From assembly GCA_963457665.1 (NCBI GenBank), contig OY735211.1, forward strand, positions 36,793,485 through 36,857,484: a stretch of DNA of 64,000 nt. The letters are read 5' to 3'. The stretch is from Thysanoteuthis rhombus (taxonomy: Eukaryota; Mollusca; Cephalopoda; Oegopsida; Thysanoteuthidae). Positions 38,801-53,087 of this stretch are shown piece by piece. The position numbers and the translations under genes are program-made. How positions within the stretch are numbered: position 1 is the stretch's first letter; each line of letters begins with the position of its first letter. The notes below the pieces were generated by a model. That model saw nothing but the letters and a program-made list of their open reading frames with translations, did not search any database and was not told the DNA's origin.

Positions 38801-41800
38801 ACAGCGAGACTCTATTTCTATCGACTCGTTAAAAAATAACCTATCAAAAGGACTTAGCAACTAGTTTACCACAAGTATAAAATTTCTGAAGTACTCACTC
38901 CCTAAATGCCAACAACCCCTATTACGTAGTTAGATGTATTTTCTGTTGATACTCTTTATGATATGAACTTTTGAATTATTTTAAAATGCCTTGTTATCCT
39001 CCCAAGTTCCCAATTAATGACGACGGGTTTTTTTTTTTGTTTGTGCGTGTGTGTGCGCGCGTAACACCCTGATTCAATGGCGAAACTTGCTTGGCCACTG
39101 TGATTGCTTGTTTTAATGTTTTATTTCGTCCTAGGCGGCCGGCGGTTAGGTATTATTATCATCTTGACTTGACTTTACTTCCATTGTTTCCTGTTGTTTT
39201 GCAAGCCCAAATAACTGAACTTTGGTTTTCGTGCTCTCTGGTCATAAGTACTAGCAACCCAGTTTAGCGAATGAATGAATGAGAAGATGATGAAATGGTT
39301 TATTGTGCTGTTAGTTTTAAATAGAGCTGGTAGAAAGAGTAAGTGTTATCAAACTCAAAATAGCTGTCTGTAGCCGTTATTGATTTTAGCAGGATAGCTT
39401 TTGTCGGCTCTATCAGTGAAGAATAGAGAGTAGTGGGCTTAATTTGATCTTCCGCCAATCGTTAAGTTCTCGGCAAGAGTGGCTGGTACGGTTAATCTGA
39501 TAGAGAGGCGTGAGTTCGGGTTTCACTGGGAACAGCTAATCTTTTATTTCCGATCACCCACGCTGTTTTCTCACTGTCGTAGATTGACAGCCTCAGAAAG
39601 TTCCAATAAAAGGCAAGTAAAAGAAAAAGATGAAAGAAAATACTACTCAAAATTTAGTAATCATCATCTATTCCCGTAAAAAGACCCAAGTTGTGAATTA
39701 AGCTATATCAGTAGATGCTTACAAATACTCCTGTGGTAATACATCGGTAGGTACCGCCGTGTACTTCTGACAAGGTGATACGTGTCGATAAAAACGCCTG
39801 AAACTTATAACGATTTGATTTTATCGTAATAATCTTTGTATCATTGGTAAGAACAAAGATTGTAGAGATTTTTTTTTTATATAAAAATCATTTATATCTA
39901 CCATACAGACCCGGAGATATTTGTTTTCGAAAATTGTTTATACTGTGCAAAACGGTGTGACGTAATAATTTTGATTTAAAAAAATTTCAGGCAAAAACGC
40001 CTAGATATAAAAAGATGATGATCCCAAGATCAACTGGTGTCTTCCAGAATGTTTTAGATCTCTGAGATGCAGAAACATTAGAGGAAGCTTATATTAACAG
40101 TTTTAATAACATCTTTAATAGCATGATTTTTTCCACAAAAAAATATATATGTACTTGTGATTGTATAAAGATAAAATCTTCCATAGCGGAAATTCAAAGT
40201 TTACAAAAAATACTGAGAACTCGCAAACACAAGTTGACATGACATGACGTCATGACACTCTTTCTGTTTCTCTCTCTCTTTTATCCATGTCTTAAATTGA
40301 AAAATCTTGAATTTCAATGTCTGAAATTCCGAGATCTGAAATTCCAATGGCCGACAAATTCACGATAATGAAGACAACTCTTGGAGTCAGATGAAACATT
40401 GTCATTATCGTCAAAGAAAATCAGATAATAGATAGAAACAAATCTAAATATACAGATATCTATATTAACAGCTGTACTAAAATGTTATGCAAAATTCAAC
40501 GAAAGTATTAAATTTAATTTTTGTGATGAGTTTACCATATCAATATTATCTGGAAAAAATCAAAAAGAAATATAATTGACTAATTCAAATAATTACAAGT
40601 AAAGATAGCTGCGATGGATTGTGTAAATCAAAAGAATTTGACCAGAGAGTTGTGACCCCTTTTTGTGTTTTATCTGGACACTTTGGTCTTCAACCCTGTT
40701 GCCAATTATTACAAGTAGTGATTTGACCATGTGAACCTGGCAAAATTGGCCCAAACAAAGCAGAGTAACACACTCTTTTCTTTATCGTATTCTTGTTGCT
40801 TGTGCTCCTACATAATTTTTCAATTGGCTAATAACAATCTGACAATATTTTTTTTCTGTACTCTTGACAGCAAATTCCAAGAGACAAAGCTATGCACTTC
40901 CATGGTCCCATAATAGTTTTTACACTAGCGTATATAGATGTAAATTCGTTATTACACCATTAATATTGAAACTTACAAAATCTCCCATCAGATTCTTTTA
41001 ATCTTTTAGAATTGATTTGATAAATTTTAAAATTTCAGTAAGTGCATGTTAATTTTGCAGGGTGCCTACCATACCATAATGTTTAGCAAGCTTATCTTAC
41101 AAACCAACTCAGAAGTATGGTAAGTTTAATCTTAATCCTCACCGGGTGCCCTATTACTGTGGCCTTGTCCCAGAACTTGGATAAGATTAAGAATAAAAAA
41201 ATGCTTTGCTATGGTGTAATGGTTAGCAAACTAGCGACACTGACTATTAGTACTATGTTCACTTGAATCCTCATTGGGTACCCACACTCATGACCTTGAG
41301 CTATACTAAGGTAAGCTTAGATAATATCAAGATAAATTTACTCCTTTTTTCAACCAACCAAATTATTCAGATAATTCAAACGTTTCAAGTTTACATTTCA
41401 ATCTACATCCTTGCAGCTACAAAAGATTGTCAGCCCATTTTGTAGATTTGAAAAGCTTGTCTTCAACTATCTATGCACTATTGATGAATATAAAAACATT
41501 TAAATAAACATTTCAAGGGTTTTGTAAGTATTTTAAGACTATTGAGAATGAATCAAAATGGATCCATGTTACAAATAAATGCTCTATTTTCAACAGTTTT
41601 TTTCTCTATTGATTTCCATTCCCACTGAAAATTCCCACTTTAATTGTATGGTAGACAATAATGATTAAATTACAATGCCAGCATTAATTAGAACTGGGCT
41701 GTTTATTGGGATTGGCTGCCTACAACTGAACTTGAAAGGAAAAATAGCTGCTTTTGTCACCCTTAAAATCTACCTCTGTTATTTAGCTTCTATATTTAAA

Positions 41801-44800
41801 AGAAGAAAAAAAAGGGTCAGAAGGACTGACAGTAGAAATATTTCCTTTTCCTGCTCACAGTAGTTAGAGTTTCTCTTAGTACTAAGTCATATTGTTGGTG
41901 CTGTTTTAAAGGACCTCTACATGTGTCATTGGTGAAAAAAAAAAGTCCATACTAAATCGATTTTCTCAGAATTTTCATATTGATCTATAAAAAGGTTTTT
42001 TCCAGTTCTTTAAAATTCATTTTAAAAATGTAATTCTTAAGAATGATATTAAAACATAAACAAATAATTTTCAATTTGCATAACTCCTAGTGTATTTAAC
42101 ACATTATATTAATTTTTAATCTGGTTCCTCAATGCTTCTTTCTAAGGAAAGGTAAAGTTTTATTGAAATTCATGTATTCTTGAGTTTTATTGGATGTATA
42201 AAATTCTACATTGTATAAGATACATCCCTATTTTATTGAGAGAAAACATCTATCAGGACATATAAGTATTAACTGTACTAGCTCCTAGGACTTGCTATTT
42301 TAGGTGTAAAATGCCTAACAATTATGATCAGACCATATATAAGATAAAGAAAAATTTTGAATTTCTTCACTTCTCTTCCTTGAAGTGTGTCACGCACTGA
42401 AATGTAGGGTACATATAAGATAAAAGCATTATTTGCTCAAATTCAAAAAAAAAAATACCAACAGCTAAGTTGGTAGGTATTATTAGTGTGTATGTGGTGG
42501 GGGATGAATTCACTAAAAAAAAAAAGGGGAATGTCCACTTCTATCAAAAGCAAAAAACCTTTTTTGCTTTGCCATCAATTTGATAATTATTAGTATCCCT
42601 GCTCTGGAAACTGATTTTTTTTTTCTTGGCTGTGACGTGTTTTTTTTTTCCCAATCGGCCAATGCGATACGTGAATACTATCCGCTTTGTCCAGGAATCA
42701 TGCAAAGGAAAATGTGGCTGCAATTATTCCTCAAGGATTATAAATAGTGATGGACAAGCCAAAATCATTGGATAGGTTTATCTGTTAGGTTTTCCAGACC
42801 AGCTCAGACCTATTTGGAATATCAAATAATCTTAATAAGAGCAAAAGTGTAATTCTTTTGTATGATCTGAACAAAACTTCATGTATTAGGCTGGAGCAAA
42901 AAAGTTTGGATAAGTAAATATAACCAAGCAAAGATTAGTACCACTCAATATAACCTACTAAAGATTAGTACCTCTCAGTGAGACCAAGTTAAGAATGGTA
43001 CCAGAATTTTTTTCCACACGAAAGATGCCTTATGTTCCTCAAACATCATTTTAAATGTGATGCAGTAAATGATAATATCACATTCAGAATATCATATGTT
43101 TTGCCCCAAAACTTCTGGTCTGATCAGCAATTCTAACAAGTTCATGGTATCGTAAAAATTCTTCAAAGAATTAATCAAAGCAAAACCAGAATTATTGTTT
43201 TATATTGTGTGTGCAGAATTCATGCCTTTCCTTTGTGTGAAGTTTGAACTCAGCGCTCCAATTCTATTTTCTGTACTGCTAACCAAAAAGCCACCATTGT
43301 TTGTATTTTTTTTTTTTTTTTTCAGAAATAAGTAAATGTTTACATAGGTGTGGGGTTTTCCTGTGGGGGGTTTTGGTCTCACCAGACTGTACTAAACCCA
43401 GCCGTGGTTCTGGGTTAGTAAAAGAAGGCAACAAAACGGAATTTCGTTTATATGTTTTATATAGAATATTGATTATCAATATCTCTGGAGACGGGAAATG
43501 CCGATTCGCAGTTGAAAAGAGAGGAGGCCGATTATTATCTAAGTCAAAATGACGACTGGTCTCTCATATCACGAACGGTAGTCTACTGAATGGTAGCTGC
43601 GGTTGACGGTCACTAAGAGCGGACGGCTGACACGAGAGAGAGAGCTGGCAACGACTCTCTTCTCCAAACCCAAATTTTACTCTGCTTGCAGCGGTTGACG
43701 GTTACTAAGGGCGGACGGCTGACACGAGAGAGAGCTTGCAACGACTCTCTTCTCCAAACCCAAATTTTACTCTGCTTGCAGCAGTTGACGGTTACTAAGG
43801 GCGGACGGCTGACACGAGACAGAGCTTGCAACGACTCTCTTCTCCAAACCCAAATTTTACTCTGACTGCTTGTTACGAAAATCTCCCTTATTTAAGCCCT
43901 TGGTATCGACACTGTATCTCTTGTAACCGACTTCCCTTATCTCTCCCTCTCCTGCCATCTCGACCTTTCCGGAAAAACCCAAAACATTGACCCTCGTTCA
44001 TCTCGCAACGCAGGTGTGTTCAATATCATAAATTATTCTCCCCCTCTCCCAAGGACTCTGCAAATAACTTTTCTTTCATAAGCTTTTACTCTCTCTCTCT
44101 AGACCTCAAACACTGACCCTTATATCTGGCTTTGTTTTCAAACCCAGGATTTGACAGATGACACTAGATTGAAAAAGTACAGATAACTCAACTTCCCATG
44201 ACATAGTCATCGAATCGCAAAAATCCAAAAGCATTTGTTTTTGCAACCCAGGACTTGACAGATGACACCAGATTGAAAAAGCACAGGTGACCCAACTTCC
44301 TATGACATCTCGAAAAACACATTATCCCCTTTACATAGATAACTCCTTTTTGTAATAATAATAGTAATTACTGGTAATAACCATAGTAATTTTTGGTAAC
44401 AGCCATAGTAATTTTCGTAATTTTCAGGACACGGGGGACTCCTGGCCCCCTAGTGTCACATAGGCATCTACTACTATAGGGCTTCCTGTTTATATGTTGT
44501 CTTATAAACAGATGTTCTTTTTAGCAGTTTGGCTGGTAGTAGCAGTTTTGACCTTAAATTGATCTGTGGTGACCTTTAGTGACCTTGGAGGTCAGCACCA
44601 CCCATCCCATTTTCATTTTTGTTACCCATATAAACTAATTTCCTGACCACAGAGTCCATCCATTTAGCTGGCCATTAGACACATACAAACATACAATCAA
44701 AGGCTTTATAGTAATATATTTATATAAATACTGTATATTTTCGAATACAAGTTGATCATGAGTATCTAACAAATTTTGAATTGAGCTTATTGTTCCCACT

Positions 44801-47800
44801 ATCATTAGTCCATTATTTAGCCTCAACTTTCAGAGATAGACCCTCCTTATGAATACACAGATTTTATGGCACTTGGTCAACAGTCACTGAATCATGAATT
44901 TCTTCCATCTTCAACGTATTGATCATTGTTTTCAAGTTGTAAAAGTGAAACTCTTATCAATGATGACAAATCTATCTGAAAAAAAATATGATTTAAAATG
45001 GACACATAATACACACTATATACTACTCACATAACATTTCATATAAAACCATTGTAATGAATTGAGTTAAAACAATGGGCATTATTGCTTGCTAGATATG
45101 CATTGTGTCTTCAACAGTTTATTTATATAAGCAAATGGATTGGTCAATTTTTGATTGACTTGAATGTAAATTGAATTTCTGATTTTGGACCATTATTTTT
45201 TGCAAAAAACTCATGTTTAAGAATATACAGTATGTATTTACCCTTTGCATATTTTTCCATGATGTTGATTGATTGAATGACTGCTAAGATCCCATTATAC
45301 TTGAGCAAGATTTATACATGTGTGTGTGTGTGTGTGTATCTGCCAAAATAAATGAAAATATACATAACACATCAAGATCAAAGTTTTATATCAATTCTTT
45401 CTCAGAAAATGAAGAAAAGCTAAAATATAAGATTATTTATTGTACTTTGGGCATTTGATCCAAACTCTACAGCAATATCTAAATGACTGCTACGTTTTAA
45501 AGGGTTTATTTAACTGAATTCTCAGTCATTTTTGTTATCATCTAAAAACTATAAGATGACTATAAGGAGCAGTATGACTTGATTCTGGAATAGACACACC
45601 CATCATTGCAAACAGTCATGTTGATTAATTCAACCTACCAAGTATGTTAAGAGCTCATATTTAAATATTGTAGATGACCATATTTCTTGTTATTTCTACC
45701 TGCGGGAAATATTGCAAGGTCTCTGAAAACCAAATTCACTTTCTTCCAGATCGAAATTGAAAATAGTTGAGTGAGAGATAGATTTATATTTATTTTTAAA
45801 TTTCTGACTCATTTTTCATGACATTATTATAGAATGCTGTGATGTCATAGGAGAATTTATTCTGATTTCTTTACACGTCGATTTTTTACCTGGATTCATT
45901 TTCTGATCACACTTTCTTTTTCAAGTTTATTTTCTCAAATGGCCTCATACTCTGATGATACTTTTTATTGAAAGTTGGGGTTAAGGGTGAGGGAAAACAT
46001 TTTTACACACTTTTAGGGGTTAAATCTAAGGATAATATAATAGACTGGGATCAGGAATTAAGGCGTGTGTTACTGACAAAGTCTAGCTTTTTAAACATGG
46101 AAAGTATTACAAATAATTTTACTATAAAATGCATTTGTATTTTTGATAAAATATTGAAATTTTCATGGTATTCTGTAATTTTGTCAATAACGTCAGAAAC
46201 AAAAAATTCTTTTAATTGTGTAAACAACATCACAAGTTCTGAACAGTACGTTCTTGTTATGTTCAAGAATACCCCAGGTTTACAAATTGTCAATTCATTA
46301 AGTTTGGTATTAATATCCGTCGAAAACAATACTTCGATTGAAGTTTCATTCCTATAGAAATTAAACATGTTTTGAATATTTTATACGTAGAAATAAATGG
46401 GTAATAAAATGATTATGTGTATTTAAATCTTATTAGTGAATTTGAATTTTAATAGGGTGTATTAATCATTATTAGGCTTCTCAGAGCACATACTCAATTA
46501 GACTGGACAAGTTACATCTGTGTGAAATTTTGAGTTGCAGCCCTTTCATTAGTTGACCTGTTTGCTATTTCTGAGAAGTCTCTTCTGATGAGAAGTTCCC
46601 AGATGCTATTGATATTGATTCTCACTTGGCTTATTGGGTTAACTGGACAAAGCATGTGTGCCGCTTCCTTCAGGTGTTGTATTCGTCAATTGCTCTGTAT
46701 GTCAGTAATGTGCACTTCATCCCATACAGGTCTGTGCTCAACCTACTTCTTCCAAATATGTGTCATGGCTTTCCTATATTGTTCATTTCTCATTTTCACT
46801 GACCTTTATAGTGTCTATTACAGCTACATGGAATAGAATGTATACAATTTCTGGTGGTGTTTTTTGTTTTTTTTCGGCAGATGGTTTAGTTCTTGAGAGG
46901 TGTGAGTGGAAGGTGGTTCCTCTTCAGAACACTGTAAATTTCTTCATTGCATGCATGAGTTTACATTAAAAATTATACAATTTTTATTTCTAAATATACG
47001 ATTCATAAATCTGTCTTTTCATAAAGCGAGAGTTTGTGTACCTTTACTTCTGATTTGAGAGGCATATACTGCAGGCATGGATCCTGTGAGGGGTGGGGTC
47101 CTACCCCTCCCTTGTTTGGGTGGAACTGAATTTCTCTAAAATTTTAGATATCTAGAATAAAGAAATTTTATGAGTAAAAAAAAAACATACATAATCACAA
47201 ATGATCATGAATTACCCTTTAAAAACAAAAGAAATATTAGATTCTTAGTTTATTTAGGCAGAGAAGAGTAAATCTAAAAATTCTTGGACCCTCCCCTGCT
47301 CACAATCCTGGATCCTTACCTGTATTTGGTGTATGCAAATTTCAGGCAGCCAGTTTGTCTTGTTGTAGTTGATCTTTACAAAAGATGGAAATTACTTATC
47401 TTTCACTGTTAACAAGCATAGGTTGAAAAACCGCATTCCAAAGAACCGGTTGTTGATGTTGTTGTTGTTATTGTCCTCATTATAGCTCCTTTTATCATGC
47501 TTTTGATAGTTTGGGAGTTATAGATAGTAAATGAGATGTTTGCTTTACTTGACTGTCTTATTTTTTAATATTTCAAAGGAATTATGAGAACCAATGAATT
47601 TATTATTTTTGAAAAAATAAACCAAAGTAAACAATTTACGTAGGTATATGAGCCAAAAGAGCACAACTGCATGCCTAAATTTTGGCAAACATGTCAAGTT
47701 TTTACCCGTTCACTACCATGAATGAAATTACTAACAAGTCACCAATGCAGTACCCTGGATGAAATTGCTCATCTTGGGAAGTCATCAGTCCAGTACCCTA

Positions 47801-48387
47801 GTTAAAATTACTCATCTTGGCCAGTCTCCAATCCAGTACCGTGGATAAGATAACTGTTTTTAGCAAGTCAATCCAATATCACAGATGAAATAACTTATGA
47901 TAATGAATTATTCTTTTTTTCTTTTCAAATATAATCAGAGATGTATGTATTAGGTATAAAAACACATGAATTTTGTTCTCTTTTTCCTCCTTTGTAGTGA
48001 TGGATCCAGAAGTACTGGACCGAGCCAATGCTGGGGAGGAAGCTCACCAACTGGCTGTGGGCAAACAATACATGGTTCTGGCAGAATCAGGTGTGAAGCC
48101 TGAAGAAAATGGCATCAAGGCAACAGAATGGTTGATTCTGGCTTCAAAACAAGGAAATGATACTGCAACAGAACTTCTGTGCCATTGCTATGACACAAAA
48201 TTGGGTAAGTTGACAAAGTTATTCTTTAATTATGAAATTTGTAAAAGACATTATTATCATTTTGATAATTTTTCTATGTACATGCACCTTTGTCATTGCA
48301 CTCATTCAAGTACACTCACACACATGCACAGATATCTGTATACATGAACACATACATATATATTTACTGTGTATATGTGTGAGTGTA

Positions 48388-48432
<45 letters not shown>

Positions 48433-48983
48433 TACGATATTGCATAGCATTGCCAGGGAAAATCAGGTTTAAGTTTATAATACAAATTTGTTATATTAAA
48501 ATAGAAAGAAAATATTTTTGCAATTTTTTATTTGCTTTCAATCCATAGTTGCCACTGTAAATTTGTAAGTTTTGAGAAAAATAATTTTTTCTTTTTATCT
48601 TTTTTGTGTTGGAGAGTGGGATGCTTATATACATATGATTATGGTGAACAGGATGGAAGCAAAGACAATATAACCTTCAAGTCAGAAATGAATCACTTTT
48701 TACCACATGTTAGACAGAGTACAGTATTGGTGAGCAATGGAAGTTATTCAAAAGTGAGAAAAACTTTGGTATCGTCTTGGTGGAACAGTTTGAATGTATT
48801 TATAAATGTTTATATTGTATATATTGTAATTATATACATTGTACATATGTATGTATATATTGTATATATGTATATTGTATATAGGTATATTATATATATA
48901 TATATATATATATTGTATATATGTGTATATATTATATAACTATATAAATATATATATATGTAAATATTATACATGTGCATATA

Positions 48984-49043
<60 letters not shown>

Positions 49044-52000
49044 ATATATTATAGGTGCATAATGTATGTGTATATATTATACATATGTATTATATGTGTG
49101 TATATATCACGTGTTATATGTACACTTATATACATGTATATAATAAATACCTAATAAAAGACAAATACAACAAGTACAATTGGCACTCATCTGGATCAAC
49201 GTTTCTAGCTGCAGTTTGGGTGATTTATTTAACAGTTAAAAAAATCTTTGAAAACCTTTTTTTAAAACTTCAGCATTGGACCCTGGCCAGGAGCAGTAAG
49301 AATTTATCATTTGGACGGTCGGTCCTTTGATTCCAGTCAATTTTTTTATTTTCAAAAAAGAATGAATCAAGATCAAAATACATTGGGGGGAATTAAGATG
49401 GTTTTTCTTTTTCCTATCATTAACTTAGCTAGTTTCATTTACTGACCCAGTCTTACTTCACCAAAACAACACATTTTCCTCCGGGTTCCTTCCATTCTAC
49501 ATTCACCATAATACGATAGTTTTTCTATGAAAATCCTATTTAATCCCATACTTGCAATTTTTGTCGGGGAAGGTATAAAATATGATAATTATTTATAATT
49601 TAAAAAAACAACCTCAGGTCGATACATATTTACGATAGTTCGGTGAAACATGAAACAAAAGAAAAAAGGGGACAAAAAAAATGGTGAACCAATGCTCATT
49701 TTCTCCTTGCTAAGAAATTGTTTATAAATCAAAAGGGACAAATCTATTCTACTCTAACTTGAGTTGGGCTGACAAGTCTCTTCTGATTCCCAAAGTTCTT
49801 GTCACTTAACCAGTGACTCCATGATGCCACTCTAATTTAGCAGCTCTCACTCTACACAGTTGTGCAACTGTTACCGAGCCACCTTTCGTTGAACTCTGAC
49901 GAAGGGAGCCTTTCCCTCTCGAGCCTGATTTTGACCTTAAACTGATGCTTAAAGTAGGTGACCAGTTGTATCGGAATGAAATGCTCACCTTCATGGAATC
50001 TCTTCTGGTGCGTCATCCAAACCACAACTCTCATAATGCCAAATAAGCATATGAGCACTTGATGAGCCTCCTTATTCAACGGCGGAAAAACATTGCTACA
50101 TATGGCGCTGGCATCAAGGGTGAAGAAGGCTGCCCTGAGGATGTAAAACATGTAGCCCTCAATCAGCTCGCACAATGGGTGTACAACACTGCAGTCAAAG
50201 AAGACATGCTTGATGGACTCATCCATATCACCACAGGGTATGTACTTTGGGGAATCTACCAGTCTTGCTGCAAAAGACCGTTTGCTGACCCAGAGTGCAT
50301 TCAAATAACTAGCCAGGTGAGGGAGTCCTCGTTATTTTTTAGGCACCTCAGCCCGGGCATCCAAGGTCTGATTGAACTACTCTCTCCCTGCATCAAACTG
50401 AGCCCCTCTACCATTTTGTCTTGGACAAACCCCCTCACTATTATCCGGTATAATGTCCTTCTTGACAACGGCCAGGTAGCAGAGAGGCTTTTTTTGTAGA
50501 AAGAGTATTCTCTTTGAGGCATATGACAGGCCTTGCCCCCATCAAAATGCACATTTCCCAAGGCCAGAATAGCTTTCCTGGTGTCTACTTTCCAGAATTC
50601 ACCGTTATCCTCATCTTGTATACATATTAGTCCTAGGAAAGTCAACCACAAGGTGTGTTGCCAAATCTGGCTTTTTGACATCCCTAGGCTACCCTCCACA
50701 GGTTGGAGCTGACAGATCTAGTGACATGCCATAGGCATCCTGTGATCCTAGAGGAGTCTGAACAGGGCATGCTCCAACTTTAGTTGGTCGGTATACAAGA
50801 ATGCAAGCATTAAGAGCCAGTAAAGGATGAGGGGGTAGATGTGCAAAGCGCACAGCTCGGCCCTACCCTTGAAGGAGAGTTTCCTTTGAGTTCACAGATT
50901 ACCTGCATTCTCTACCTGCTCTAGTACCTCCAACCAATTTTTTCTCCAACTGGAGGTTGAGACTGAACCAGGCACCGAGTATTTTCATGGCCCATCTGTC
51001 CAGTCGAAAGGACCAGGGAGAGGGCAACCCCTCCATGAGTTCAGCAACAAGCCTTCAGACATGTCACCATAATCTCATCCCTTTGGATTTTTCTGTTGAC
51101 TTCCCTAATCTTGACAATGCTCGTTACAAACAAGGTCACATCATCAACACAGGCGGTGTACTTGACTGAGGTGTTAAGCCAGGTAACAAGAGCAAAAATC
51201 CTGCCCAAAGCCAGCCATGGACAAGATGGACTCAAAAAAGTGGTGGTCAACCCTATTGAAGGCTTTGGACTGATCTTATTTGATCAGTGCGGCTCCATTG
51301 TCAACTTTCTCAATGATTATGTGCACTGTATGCAGGTTATCTTGGATAGTCCTCCCCTTCATAGAACAAGTCCGTTCAGGGCCAATAAGACTATCCAGGA
51401 CAGTCTGAATGTGGTTTGATAAGACCTTGGCCAAAATCTTCAACTCTGTATTTAGCAGAGTGATGGGCCTGAAGTTTTCTATACCATCCCCTCAATTTTT
51501 ATCCTTGCGTGGCGATTTCACTAACCCCCTGGGAAAGTAATTTCTCCATATTGCAGGAGAAATGCCCTAACATGTTCTCCGAGGACATACAAAAGGACCC
51601 CATGCACTACTATGCTAGTCTTTCCTTTGTCTGAAGTTCCCTTTTCATTAGAACTATGCAGTGATCTTCACTGGGTAGTATCACGTCCCATGAGGCAAAA
51701 CCGTCGCCTTTCACAACTTGTTCCATCTTTACTCCCTAACTGGATAGTGACTTAAGCAAAGCTCTTTTGTTGATCAGACAATTTTATTTAAATTTTTATT
51801 GACCAAAAAGACTGACACCCCCTGTAGACCATCATCTTTAATGAGATGTGTAAAAGTCTGGCATCTCTTGACGAAATCTGTCACATTGGCATTTTATATT
51901 AGTGAGAGGGAATTCTAAACATAAGGAGATCCCTCGCTTGTCATTTTTTGCCCTGCTGAAATTGACAAATTCATATTTTCCTCCTTCCCTTCATGGTCAT

Positions 52001-52672
52001 TTGTATTTGTTCAGATTTCTTTTTTTCCATTTTTTTCTTCACTTTTTTTCCATCTTTTTAAAAAAAATTTTCTTTTGTTTGTGGGGGGGGTGAATTTTTG
52101 AGGGATTTTTTTCTGCTTTCCCTTTTATTGGGGGAGGCAAACAAAGCTCTTCTTGCCTCGTTGGCCATGAAGGGGAGAGAAAAAATTAGAAACTGGGTCA
52201 AATACTTTTCGGACTATCGAAATACATTGCCAATCCGGGATTCCTCTCTTCTTCTTCTCCGTTGCTGCTGCTTCTGGTAATCGGAGGAACAGGTCTAAAA
52301 CACGTCCTCACTCTCTCACGCAGCATTAAACAAATGGCCTCTCTATGTGGAACCGGAATAGACTAACGAGATACCTTTGATTCCAGTCTGTGATAGTCTG
52401 TGCCTGCACATTTGTTTTTATGGCCAGTTTAACCCAGGAAGGGCGGGGGTCTCTTTTTTTTTGTTTAAGATCTATCTTCATTTTGGGGTTTAGTGGCATA
52501 TTACAACCAAATTAAATGTACAGTTAGAAAATTAGAAGTCCCACTCTTGTATACACTTCTGGTGGAAATTAGGAATAGGGATTAAAGATTTGGGGAGAAG
52601 TGGAGTAAACATGTGTAACAATCAAGCAAAAAAAAAAAAAAAATTTTTTTTAAATTCACTGTTTCGAATGTG

Positions 52673-52731
<59 letters not shown>

Positions 52732-53034
52732 GTGTGTGTGTATATTTTGTGTCATCCACAGACAGTTGTTTCGTCGTATTATGACTTTTCAGTGTGACTA
52801 TGGACTTAATATCCACTCTGGTGCTGCTAGGCAGCATTGAAACCTTTGCTCCAGACCTGGAGTCCTGAATTCTACCCTTGCTCTACGCAGAACTGGACTA
52901 AAATTAAGCGATATGATTTTTACATTTTTAATTCACCATCTACCAGAGTGCTCAATTCAAGAGTTAGAAGAGCTTTGCATAACTTCTTTTTGCAGATAGG
53001 TGACCCATCAAGGAATGCTCATGTATATGTGTAC

Positions 53035-53087
<53 letters not shown>

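Larger units (their letters stand above)
35890..47997 (+). other. WFS1 intron 1 (12.1 kb)
   Basis: Largest intron. It contains a hAT-like terminal word at 38271, two tandem SINE copies (41060-41345), a 30-bp tandem (42919-43008), a 90-bp tandem (43599-43868), a 64-bp duplication (44141-44308), a GC-rich hairpin (44428-44457) and a 43-bp tandem just before exon 2 (47709-47895). Opposite-strand overlapping ORFs of 129 and 105 codons at 45968-46368 have no recognisable family. No other gene supported. Confidence 0.7.

Noticed and set aside
39470..39540. tRNA-like words (GTTCGGGTTTC) in WFS1 intron 1
   Set aside because: No pairing acceptor or D arm and no proper A box.
42885..42912. Mariner-like terminal word TTAGGCTGGAGCAAAAAAGT
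   Set aside because: Single end only, no mirrored partner within the next kilobase.
48000..48002. Wolframin start at the ATG in exon 2
   Set aside because: In frame and usable, but an upstream exon with MDSEPAQTP, the right phase and a strong donor explains the start better. Kept as the alternative.
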